A stretch of 64,000 bases of DNA from Plantactinospora mayteni (lineage in GTDB: Bacteria; Actinomycetota; Actinomycetes; Mycobacteriales; Micromonosporaceae), in NCBI RefSeq assembly GCF_016862935.1, contig NZ_BONX01000001.1:1-64000 (forward strand). The letters run 5' to 3'. Every line of letters begins with the position of its first letter. Positions within the stretch are counted from its first letter, which is position 1. The notes under the pieces were generated by a model that saw nothing but the letters and a program-made list of their open reading frames with translations, was not told where the DNA came from and searched no databases. The position numbers and the translations under genes were made by a program. Of this stretch, positions 27,362-34,968 are shown piece by piece.

Positions 27362-28386
27362 GGCGACGTCTCCCGGCAGTCGACGAGGACCTTCATGACC
27401 TTGCCGCCGTTGCGTAGCGTGGCGAAGGCGGCGGCCGCGTTCGCCAGCGGCTCGACGTGCGTGATCAGTGTTTCGGCGGCTACCCTGCCGGCGCTGAGCA
27501 GACCGATCGCGGTGTCGTAGTCGGCACGTTCGTAGACGCGGGCGCCGACCATCGTCAGTTCGCGCCAGAAGAAGCGGAACACGTCGACCTCGCGGGGCTG
27601 GCTGTGGATGCCGACGATGACGAGCCGGCCCCGTACGGCGAGCAGCTCGACGGCGGTCTTGACGCCGGCGGCGGAACCGGACACCTCGAACGCCACGGCT
27701 GCGCCGGCGCCGCCGGTCCACGACTCCACCTCGGCGGCAACGTCGTCGGCGGCGGGGTCGAGGGCGCGGATGCCAAGCTGGCCGGCCACGGCGCGACGAT
27801 GGACGTCCAGCTCCAGGACGATGACATCGGCCCCGACCGAGCGCGCGACCAGGGCGATCAACAGGCCGACGGGCCCCCCGCCGATCACGACGGCCTTCTC
27901 GCCAGCGTGCAGGTCGGCGCGGCGCACGTCGTGCACGGCGACCGCGGCGGGTTCGACAAGCGCGCCATGGATCAGGGACAGGTTCTCGGGGAGGGGGACC
28001 ACGACCTCCGCCGGTACGGTCCACCGCTCCTGCAGCGCGCCCGGTGAGTCGATGCCGATGAAGTTCAGCCGGTGGCAGATGTGTCGGTGACCGGCGCGGC
28101 ACGCGGGGCAGGTCCCACACCATCGCAGAGGTATCACGGTGACCGGCGTACCGATGGCGAGGCTGGAGACGTCGGGCCCGAGGGCGGCGACGCGGCCGGA
28201 CATCTCGTGGCCGATCGTCTGTGGTAACGCCACCCGGTGATCCATCGTCCCGTGCAGGATGTGCAGATCGGTGCCGCAGATGCCGGTGTACGCCACCTCG
28301 ATCTGCACCTCACCGACCCCGGGAGGGACGGGCGGGCGGTCCTCGATCAGGATGGTCGAGTTGCCGGCGTACAGGGCTGAACGCAT
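27358..28386 (-). CDS. Zinc-dependent alcohol dehydrogenase (sugar/polyol type)
   Basis: A 342-residue medium-chain dehydrogenase. Catalytic zinc ligands are in YTGICGTDLH and GHEMSG; structural zinc cysteines are in CGTCPACRAGHRHIC; the NAD site is GGGPVGLLIAL. The group includes sorbitol, threonine and galactitol dehydrogenases. GGAGG precedes the ATG at 28386. It forms a coupled pair with the KduD-like gene and follows an FCD-type GntR gene 17 bases upstream, so regulator and two dehydrogenases are probably one operon. In an L-fucose pathway it could oxidise L-fucose to the lactone or act on a later intermediate; this is inference. Confidence 0.85.
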   Translation of the reverse strand: MRSALYAGNSTILIEDRPPVPPGVGEVQIEVAYTGICGTDLHILHGTMDHRVALPQTIGHEMSGRVAALGPDVSSLAIGTPVTVIPLRWCGTCPACRAGHRHICHRLNFIGIDSPGALQERWTVPAEVVVPLPENLSLIHGALVEPAAVAVHDVRRADLHAGEKAVVIGGGPVGLLIALVARSVGADVIVLELDVHRRAVAGQLGIRALDPAADDVAAEVESWTGGAGAAVAFEVSGSAAGVKTAVELLAVRGRLVIVGIHSQPREVDVFRFFWRELTMVGARVYERADYDTAIGLLSAGRVAAETLITHVEPLANAAAAFATLRNGGKVMKVLVDCRETSP

Positions 28387-28403
28387 GGAACCTCCGCTCG
28401 CGG

Positions 28404-29090
28404 TTACCGATCCTCACGCAGGTGTGCGCGTAACCAGGTCTCGGTCGTGGTGATGTGCAGCAGGGCAGCAGCTTGCGCCTGGATGGCGTCCCCGGCAGCC
28501 AGCGCCAGGTAGATTGCCTCGTGTTCGCGCAACGTGCGCCCGGCCGCGTCGGCGTCGACCAGCCCCCGCCACACCCGGGCGCGCAGGGTTCTGCTGGAAA
28601 TGCCTTCCAGCACCGTCGACAGTGTCTCGTTGCCGGTAGCGGCGACGACCGCGCGGTGGAAGGCAAGGTCGTGCTGGTTGAGCAGTTCCACGTCGTCGGC
28701 CGCGGCGCGCATGGCCTCCAGATGGCCCTCGACCTCGGCGAGCTGCCGCGGCGAGATGCGGGTGGCAGCGAGCCCGGTCGCGGCGGTCTCGAACAGCCTG
28801 CGCACCTCGGTGAGCTCCAGCATGGTGTTGCCCTGGAGCAGCTCGACCGCACCACCGATGCCTTCCAGCAGCACTCGCGGTTCCAGGCTGGTGACGAAGG
28901 TTCCGCTGCCCCGTCGCACCTCCAACACTCTGGCCGCCACGAGCGCCCGCACCGCCTCGCGCATGATGTTGCGCCCCACACCCAGCTCGGCGGCGAGTTG
29001 CTGCTCCGGCGGGAGCTTGGAGCCGGGCGGCAGCTCGCCCGCCTGGATCAACTCGCGGAGGCGGGTCATCGCCTTGTCGGTCAGCGACAT
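28404..29090 (-). CDS. GntR-family regulator, FCD (FadR) subfamily, second copy
   Basis: A regulator of 228 residues with a winged helix at about 1-70 (AMTRLRELIQAGELPPGSKLP, LAAELGVGRNIMREAVRAL, GSGTFV wing) and an FCD domain at about 80-220. The metal-type residues lie in LNQHDLAFHRAVV and REHEAIYLAL. The start at 29090 is set by AAGGGA upstream and the family N-terminus. It is the first gene of the minus-strand operon with the two dehydrogenases and lies opposite the fuconate dehydratase gene, so it probably controls both directions. A 19-base tandem repeat immediately upstream of the start may be its own binding site. Confidence 0.9.
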   Translation of the reverse strand: MSLTDKAMTRLRELIQAGELPPGSKLPPEQQLAAELGVGRNIMREAVRALVAARVLEVRRGSGTFVTSLEPRVLLEGIGGAVELLQGNTMLELTEVRRLFETAATGLAATRISPRQLAEVEGHLEAMRAAADDVELLNQHDLAFHRAVVAATGNETLSTVLEGISSRTLRARVWRGLVDADAAGRTLREHEAIYLALAAGDAIQAQAAALLHITTTETWLRAHLREDR

Positions 29091-29397
29091 GTCGGATCCC
29101 TTGTGATGTCCCGTGTCCCTTGTGATGTCCCGTGCCGAAAGGTCGCGGGGTTGAGGTCGGCAACCGTAGCAAAGTAATCCCATGTCTGGAAGCCGAAGGG
29201 GCGACGACTCCGAACAGATGCTCAACATGGACTTGATGAACTCGCTGGTACTGCCCAGGTTTCCATCCTGAGTCTAGACGCAGCCCTTGAGGCGGGTTAT
29301 AAAGACATCCCATGGCACACGGTTCAGTGGGCGATGCGACATCGCGGCGGCGGACGGCAACACCACAGCCGACAGGACCAGCGGCGGGACGGGGCGG
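29091..29397. other. Divergent control region, GntR and fuconate dehydratase genes
   Basis: About 300 bases with no gene. It contains the 19-base tandem repeat at 29098-29135 and an AT-rich TATAAA at about 29301, which could be part of a promoter toward the dehydratase. Confidence 0.45.
29098..29135. repeat. Two tandem 19-base repeats (CCCTTGTGATGTCCCGTGT)
   Basis: The copies at 29098-29116 and 29117-29135 differ only in the last base. They end eight bases upstream of the GntR start codon, where a bound regulator would block its own expression. Tandem sites on the same DNA face are common for dimeric regulators; binding here is inference. Confidence 0.6.
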
Positions 29398-30720
29398 ATG
29401 GCTATGACCGAGGTGATCAGCGCAGTCGACGCGGTCGACGTCCGGTTTCCCACCTCCCGCGAGCTGGACGGCTCCGACGCGATGAACCCGGAACCGGACT
29501 ACTCGGCGGCCTACGTGACCGTCCGGACCAGCAGCGGCCAGGAAGGATTCGGCCTGGCTTTCACCGTGGGACGCGGCAACGACGTCCAGGTGGCCGCGGT
29601 CCACGCGTTGGCGCCCCTCGTCGTCGGCCTGCCGGTCGCGGACGTCCTCTCCGACCTGCGGGGTTTCTCGGAGAGGCTGACCGGCGACAGCCAGTTGCGC
29701 TGGCTCGGCCCGCACAAGGGCGCCATCCACATGGCCGCCGGAGCGATCGTCAACGCGACCTGGGACCTGTACGCGCGCCGGGAGGGCAAGCCGCTGTGGC
29801 GGCTGCTGGCCGAGATGACGCCGACACAGCTCGTCAGCCTCATCGACTTCCGGTATCTACGGGACGCCCTCACCCCCGAGGAGGCGCTGGAGATCCTCCG
29901 GCGCGCCCGGCCAGGACGGGCGGAACGCCAGCAGCGGTTGCTCGAAAGCGGATACCCGGCGTACACCACCACACCGGGCTGGCTCGGCTACACGGACGAG
30001 AAACTTGTGCGGCTGTCGAAAGAGGCCGTGAACGACGGCTTCGATCTGATCAAGCTGAAGGTCGGGGCGGACAACGAAGCCGACGTACGACGGCTGGCCC
30101 TGGCCCGCGAGGCGGTGGGCTCCGACATCCGGATCGCCATCGACGCCAACCAGGCATGGGGAGTCGATCAGGCGGTCACCTGGTTGCAGTCCCTGGCACC
30201 GTACGACCCGTACTGGATCGAGGAACCGACCTCGCCGGACGACATACTCGGCCACGCCGCGATCCGCAGAGCGGTCGCGCCGGTCAAGGTCGCCACCGGC
30301 GAGCACTGTCACAACCAGGTCATGTTCAAACAGCTGCTACAGGCCGAGGCGATCGACGTCCTGCAACTCGACGCCACCCGCGTCGCCGGCGTGAACGAGA
30401 ACGTCGCGATCCTGCTGCTCGCCGCCAAGTTCGGCGTGCCGGTCTGCCCGCACGCCGGTGGCGTCGGCCTGTGCGAGATGGTGCAGCACCTGGCGATGTT
30501 CGACTACGTCGCCGTCAGCGGCAGCACCGACGGCCGCGTGATCGAGTACGTCGACCACCTGCATCAGCACTTCGTCGATCCCGTTGTCGTCCGGAATGGA
30601 CACTACGTGGCGCCGCGGGCCCCCGGCATCGGCGCGCGGATGCATCCCGAGTCGATCGCCGCGTACCGCTTCTCGACCGGATCGCAGGCCAAACACGCAC
30701 GTTGGTGGGTCGGCCAGTGA
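29398..30720 (+). CDS. L-fuconate dehydratase (enolase superfamily)
   Basis: A cytoplasmic enzyme of 440 residues that dehydrates L-fuconate to 2-keto-3-deoxy-L-fuconate. The enolase-superfamily residues are visible: the lysine motif [10 protein letters not shown], metal ligands in [19 protein letters not shown] and TGEHCHNQ, and the C-terminal [15 protein letters not shown]. Starting [29 protein letters not shown] in pieces, and having the [18 protein letters not shown] segment, it matches fuconate dehydratases rather than other mandelate-racemase members. ATG 29398 is chosen; ATG 29404 is possible, and the ribosome site is only GGGGCGG. It precedes the sugar importer genes by 79 bases on the same strand, so uptake and catabolism are probably co-transcribed. 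Confidence 0.9.
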   Translation: MAMTEVISAVDAVDVRFPTSRELDGSDAMNPEPDYSAAYVTVRTSSGQEGFGLAFTVGRGNDVQVAAVHALAPLVVGLPVADVLSDLRGFSERLTGDSQLRWLGPHKGAIHMAAGAIVNATWDLYARREGKPLWRLLAEMTPTQLVSLIDFRYLRDALTPEEALEILRRARPGRAERQQRLLESGYPAYTTTPGWLGYTDEKLVRLSKEAVNDGFDLIKLKVGADNEADVRRLALAREAVGSDIRIAIDANQAWGVDQAVTWLQSLAPYDPYWIEEPTSPDDILGHAAIRRAVAPVKVATGEHCHNQVMFKQLLQAEAIDVLQLDATRVAGVNENVAILLLAAKFGVPVCPHAGGVGLCEMVQHLAMFDYVAVSGSTDGRVIEYVDHLHQHFVDPVVVRNGHYVAPRAPGIGARMHPESIAAYRFSTGSQAKHARWWVGQ

Positions 30721-30799
30721 ACCTCGTTGGCTGCCTCCCCCGCAAGCCAACGACCAGCATCGGAACTCACACGGGGGCATCTTCCAAACAGGAGCCGTG

Positions 30800-31861
30800 A
30801 TGAACCGTAGCCCAATCGCCGCGACCGCGGCCGTTGTCATGTCCGTCGCACTGCTCACCGGCTGCGCCGGCAGCGACAACTCCACCGGTGACAACGGCAG
30901 CGCCGGGGTGGTCGGTGTCGACTACCCCCGGTCGGACACCGACTTCTGGAACTCGTACATCAAGTACACCCCGCAGTTCGCCGACGAGCTGGGGTTGGCT
31001 CTGAAGACGACCAACTCCCAGAACGACGTGGCCAAGCTGACCTCCAACGTGCAGTCGTTCATCAGCCAGGGCGTCAAGGGCATCGCGATGGCGCCGCAGG
31101 ACACCGCCGCGATCGCACCGACGCTACAGACGCTGGCCAGCAAGAAGATTCCGGTCGTGACCATCGACACCCGCCCCGACCAGGGTGAGGTGTTCATGGT
31201 CGTACGCGCGGACAACCGCGCCTACGGCGAGAAGGCGTGCCAGTTCCTGGGAACCAAGCTCAACGGCACCGGCAAGGTGGTCATGTTGCAGGGTGACCTG
31301 GCCTCCATCAACGGCCGCGACCGCACCGAGGCGTTCAGCGAGTGCATGAAGAAGAACTTCCCAGGGATCACGGTCTTCGGCGAGGCGACGAACTGGGACG
31401 GTGCGATCGCCTCGCAGAAGTTGCAGATCCGGCTGACCGAGCACCCGGACATCAAGGGTGTCTACATGCAGTCCAGCTTCGCGCTGGCCGGTACGCTCCA
31501 ACTGCTGAAGCAGCGCGGCCTGCTCGCCGCGCCGGACGACCCGAAGCACGTCTTCGTGGTCTCCAACGACGGCATCCCGAAGGAGCTTCAGGACATCGCC
31601 GCCGGCAACATCGACGCCACCGTCTCGCAGCCCGCCGACCTCTACGCCAAGTACGCGCTCTATTACCTCAAGGCGGCCATCGAGGGCAAGACGTTCCAGC
31701 CGGGCCCGACCGATCACGACAGCACGATCATCCAGGTACGCGACGGGGTGCTCGAAGACCAGCTCTCCGCGCCGCTGGTGACCCTCGACGGCGGAACCTA
31801 TGGCGGCGTACCGAGCCTCAAGCCCGACGACAAGTCCCTCTGGGGCAACAACATCGGCTGA
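30800..31861 (+). CDS. Ribose-type ABC transporter substrate-binding lipoprotein
   Basis: A 353-residue lipoprotein with lipobox LLTGC (cysteine near residue 22). It is followed by a family 4 periplasmic-binding fold (VVGVDYPRSDTDFWNSYIKY, QGVKGIAMAPQDTAAIAPTL, VVTIDTRPDQ, FVVSNDGIPKELQDIAAG) typical of CUT2 importers for monosaccharides. GGAG stands six bases ahead of the ATG. It is followed by an ATPase and a permease in the usual RbsB-RbsA-RbsC-like order. The context of GH29 fucosidase and fuconate dehydratase suggests L-fucose as the ligand; the sequence alone does not fix it. Confidence 0.92.
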   Translation: MNRSPIAATAAVVMSVALLTGCAGSDNSTGDNGSAGVVGVDYPRSDTDFWNSYIKYTPQFADELGLALKTTNSQNDVAKLTSNVQSFISQGVKGIAMAPQDTAAIAPTLQTLASKKIPVVTIDTRPDQGEVFMVVRADNRAYGEKACQFLGTKLNGTGKVVMLQGDLASINGRDRTEAFSECMKKNFPGITVFGEATNWDGAIASQKLQIRLTEHPDIKGVYMQSSFALAGTLQLLKQRGLLAAPDDPKHVFVVSNDGIPKELQDIAAGNIDATVSQPADLYAKYALYYLKAAIEGKTFQPGPTDHDSTIIQVRDGVLEDQLSAPLVTLDGGTYGGVPSLKPDDKSLWGNNIG

Positions 31862-31887
31862 CCAGCCGCAGAGGAGAACATCGGCAG

Positions 31888-33456
31888 ATGAGCGGCAACG
31901 AGAAGTCGCCGACGCACTCGTCATCCGCCCGGGACGGCGACGGGCGGGCCCCGTCGGGCCCGCCCGTGGCGGAGGCGACCGACATCACCAAGCGGTACGG
32001 GTCGACGGTGGCGCTCGACCACGCGCGGCTCACCGTACGCGGCGGCGAGACGCACGCCCTGGTCGGCCGGAACGGGGCTGGCAAGTCCACCCTCGTCTCG
32101 ATCCTGACCGGTTTGCAGCCCCCCGACTCCGGAGAGATCCGGTTTTCCGGGCAGGCGGCACCACGGCTGTCCGACCGCGACGCCTGGCGGCAGCGGGTCG
32201 CCTGCGTCTACCAGAAGTCGACTATCATCCCCCAGCTGACCGTGGCCGAAAACCTCCTGCTCAACCGGTACGACCGGGGCCGCGGCGGGCTGATCAGCTG
32301 GCGCTCGCTGCGCCGCCGGGCCCGGGACCTGCTGGCCGTCTGGTCGGTCGACGTCGACGTCGACGCAAAGGCCGGGGACCTCAGCGTCGAGCATCGCCAG
32401 TTCGTGGAGATCGCCCGGGCCCTGTCGTTCGGTGCCCGGTTCATCATCCTCGACGAGCCGACCGCCCAACTCGACGCCGGCGCCATCGCCCGCCTGTTCG
32501 ACCATATCCGTGACCTACAGAACCAGGGCGTCACCTTTCTGTTCATCAGCCACCACCTACCGGAGATCTACGAGATCTGCGACATGGTGACGGTCTTCCG
32601 CGACGCCCGCCACATCGTCACCGCCCCGGTCGCCGACCTCCCACGCGGTGAACTCGTCGCCGCCATGACCGGCGAAGCCACCGCGCTGGATGCCCCGCGC
32701 TCACGAACGGCGCCAGCGGGCCCCGCCGACGCGGTCCTCGACGTGGCCGGCCTGTCCCTCGACGGCGTGTTCGACGACGTGTCATTCCAGGTCCGGTCCG
32801 GCGAGATCGTCGGCCTCGCCGGCTCCGGCGGCAGCGGCAGGACCGAAGTGGCCGAAACCATCGTCGGACTCCGTGCGCCGCAGGCCGGCACCGTCACGCT
32901 CAACGGCCGGTGTCCACGAGCCGGCAACGTCAGCGCCGCCCTGGCCAGCGGCGTGGGATTCGTCCCCCAGGACCGCCACCACCAGGGCCTGGTCGCCGGC
33001 ATGTCGATTGCCGACAACGCCACCATGACCATCCCGGAGCGCCTCGGCTCGGCCGGCTTCCTCAGCACCCGCCGCCGCGACGCCATCGCCAACACCCTCA
33101 TCGACGCCCTGGCCGTCAAGACACCCGGACCAGACCTGCCCGTCTCCGGACTCTCCGGCGGCAACCAACAGAAGGTCGTCATGGCACGCGCACTCGCCAA
33201 CGACCCCCGCCTGCTCGTCCTCATCACGCCCACGGCCGGCGTGGACGTCCGGTCCAAGGAGTTCCTCCTCGACAAGGTCGACGAGGTCGCCGGCACCGGC
33301 ACCGGCGTCGTCGTCGCCTCCGACGAACTCGACGACCTGCGCATCTGCGACCGCGTGCTGGTGATGTTCCAGGGCCGCGTCGTCGCCGAGATGCCCAGCG
33401 GCTGGCGCGACCACGACATCGTGGCCGCAATGGAAGGACTGACCGTCGATGCCTGA
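31888..33456 (+). CDS. Ribose-type ABC transporter ATPase (two nucleotide-binding domains)
   Basis: A 522-residue tandem ATPase of the RbsA/XylG type. The first domain has Walker A GRNGAGKST (60-68), Walker B IILDEPT (D189, E190) and a divergent signature LSVEHRQ. The second has the degenerate P-loop GSGGSGRTE normal for the family and an intact LSGGNQQK signature, but its Walker B reads LLVLITPTAGVD: I446 and T447 replace the aspartate and glutamate. Thus one composite ATP site (domain 1 Walker A/B with domain 2 signature) is complete and the other is fully degenerate. GAGGAGA lies ten bases upstream of the ATG. The gene overlaps the permease start by eight bases. Confidence 0.93.
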   Translation: MSGNEKSPTHSSSARDGDGRAPSGPPVAEATDITKRYGSTVALDHARLTVRGGETHALVGRNGAGKSTLVSILTGLQPPDSGEIRFSGQAAPRLSDRDAWRQRVACVYQKSTIIPQLTVAENLLLNRYDRGRGGLISWRSLRRRARDLLAVWSVDVDVDAKAGDLSVEHRQFVEIARALSFGARFIILDEPTAQLDAGAIARLFDHIRDLQNQGVTFLFISHHLPEIYEICDMVTVFRDARHIVTAPVADLPRGELVAAMTGEATALDAPRSRTAPAGPADAVLDVAGLSLDGVFDDVSFQVRSGEIVGLAGSGGSGRTEVAETIVGLRAPQAGTVTLNGRCPRAGNVSAALASGVGFVPQDRHHQGLVAGMSIADNATMTIPERLGSAGFLSTRRRDAIANTLIDALAVKTPGPDLPVSGLSGGNQQKVVMARALANDPRLLVLITPTAGVDVRSKEFLLDKVDEVAGTGTGVVVASDELDDLRICDRVLVMFQGRVVAEMPSGWRDHDIVAAMEGLTVDA

Positions 33457-34492
33457 GACCCTGACCGCGGCTGACACCACCGACGACCCCGGCGTCACGG
33501 CCGGCCCAGCGCCTCGCCGCCCCGGCGGCAGGCCGGCGGTCGCCCGGCTGCGGGACCTCGCACTGGTACCGGCGATCGTGCTCATCGCCATCGTCGGGCA
33601 GATCGTCAACCCGGTCTTCCTCCAGCCCGACAATCTGATCAACATCACCCAGACCATGTCCGAGATCGCGCTGCTCGTACTGGCCCAGACCATCGTCCTG
33701 GTCGCCGGCAAGATGGACCTGTCGCTGGAATCCACCTTCGGCCTCGCCCCGGGCGTGGCCGCATGGCTGACCGTCGCCGTCGGCACCGGGCATGGCATCG
33801 GGCTCGTACCCGGTGCCTGGGGCATCCCGATCACTCTGGCGGTCGGCGCGCTCATCGGCATCGCCAACGCCGCGCTGATCGTCCGGTTCGGCCTACACGG
33901 CTTCATCGTCACCCTCGGGATGCTCATCGTGCTGCGTGGCCTACTCACCGGCATCTCCGGCGGTCAGACGTTCTTCAACCTCCCCGAGTCGATGATGTAT
34001 CTCGGCACCGCCATCTGGTTCGGCGTTCCCGCATCCATCTGGCTCTGCGTCGCCCTGTTCGCGGCCGGGATCATCCTGCTCGGCTACACCGCCTTCGGGC
34101 GATCCCTGTACGCCATCGGCGGCAATGTCGACGCCGCCAGGGCAGCCGGCATCCGCACCGACCGCGTACTCTGGATCGCCCTCGTCGGCGCCAGCGTCCT
34201 GGCCGCCCTGGGCGGCCTCATGCTCTCCGGCCGTCTCGCCTCCGTCGCCGCCTCGCAGGGCAACGGTGCCATCTTCACCGTCTTCGCCGCGGCGGTGATC
34301 GGGGGTGTCAGCCTGAACGGCGGTAAGGGCACAATGTTCGGCGCGTTCACCGGCATTTTACTGCTCTTCATGATCCAGAACGTACTGACGCTCGCCGGCG
34401 TCCCGGCACAGTGGATCGGCGCGCTCAACGGCGCCATCATCCTCATCGCGCTCGTCGTGTCCCGGATCACCGGAGGCAAGGCGCAGGAGTAG
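33449..34492 (+). CDS. Ribose-type ABC transporter permease
   Basis: A 347-residue RbsC-like permease. It has a Pro/Gly-rich cytoplasmic tail of about 35 residues, then eight to ten membrane segments. Family landmarks are the LVAGKMDLSLESTFGLAPGV loop, the GLHGFIVTLGMLIVLRGL helix and the AIGGNVDAARAAGIRTDR cytoplasmic motif that contacts the ATPase. Its start lies inside the end of the ATPase gene (33449-33456 shared), indicating translational coupling. It is the last gene of the plus-strand fucose locus; a strong hairpin follows at 34642. Confidence 0.93.
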   Translation: MPETLTAADTTDDPGVTAGPAPRRPGGRPAVARLRDLALVPAIVLIAIVGQIVNPVFLQPDNLINITQTMSEIALLVLAQTIVLVAGKMDLSLESTFGLAPGVAAWLTVAVGTGHGIGLVPGAWGIPITLAVGALIGIANAALIVRFGLHGFIVTLGMLIVLRGLLTGISGGQTFFNLPESMMYLGTAIWFGVPASIWLCVALFAAGIILLGYTAFGRSLYAIGGNVDAARAAGIRTDRVLWIALVGASVLAALGGLMLSGRLASVAASQGNGAIFTVFAAAVIGGVSLNGGKGTMFGAFTGILLLFMIQNVLTLAGVPAQWIGALNGAIILIALVVSRITGGKAQE

Positions 34493-34641
34493 TGGTCGCC
34501 GACCGTGCCGCGGCATCAGGTGTCAAACAACGGACCTGCTGGGCATCGCGGCGCGGAGCAACCTGGTCCGGGGAGTCGTCGGTGATCGAGGTGGCGGCCT
34601 GTGCCGGCGTGGCGGTCATCCCATATCGGGGAACGCGGAGG

Positions 34642-34678
34642 CCACCGGCCGGCGGTCGGCGTTTCCGCCGGCCGGTGG
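34642..34678. terminator. Bidirectional hairpin terminator between convergent operons
   Basis: CCACCGGCCGGCGG at 34642-34655 pairs perfectly with 34665-34678 around a nine-base loop. It lies 150 bases after the plus-strand permease and 52 bases past the end of the minus-strand GH12 remnant. Confidence 0.7.
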
Positions 34679-34729
34679 AGTCTCGACCGGCGGTGGGACG
34701 CCTCCGCCGGACAGCCGTTCACCGCGCCG

Positions 34730-34961
34730 TCACGAGATGGTGACCGAGTAGGAGTTGGTCTCCACCCGACCGACCGTTGCCTGTGAAGATCTCCGGACCG
34801 GCCTGCACGCTGGTCAGGTACTTGGAACTGCTCATCCAGCCGCGCGAGACCACGTCGTTGGTGAAGTCGCGGAGGTTGAGCGTCGCGCTGGTGATGTTGC
34901 TGGTGCGTACGTAGGAGTACACGTTCCAGGTGCCCACGACCCCGTGCTCCTCGTCTGACAT
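34730..34961 (-). pseudogene. Broken 3' remnant of a GH12 endoglucanase gene
   Basis: The minus-strand frame from 34961 reads TWNVYSYVRTSN, then LRDFTNDVVSRGWMSSSKYL and TSVQAGPEIFTGNG, which corresponds to the C-terminal quarter of GH12 (xyloglucanase/endoglucanase) catalytic domains. After GNG the frame shifts by one base: the neighbouring frame gives VETNSYSVTIS and a stop at 34730, the normal GH12 end. The N-terminal three quarters, including the nucleophile region, are absent. Only eight bases separate it from the GH43 stop upstream, suggesting that a deletion joined the GH43 gene to the tail of a former GH12 gene. Confidence 0.75.
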
Positions 34962-34968
34962 GTGCCTT

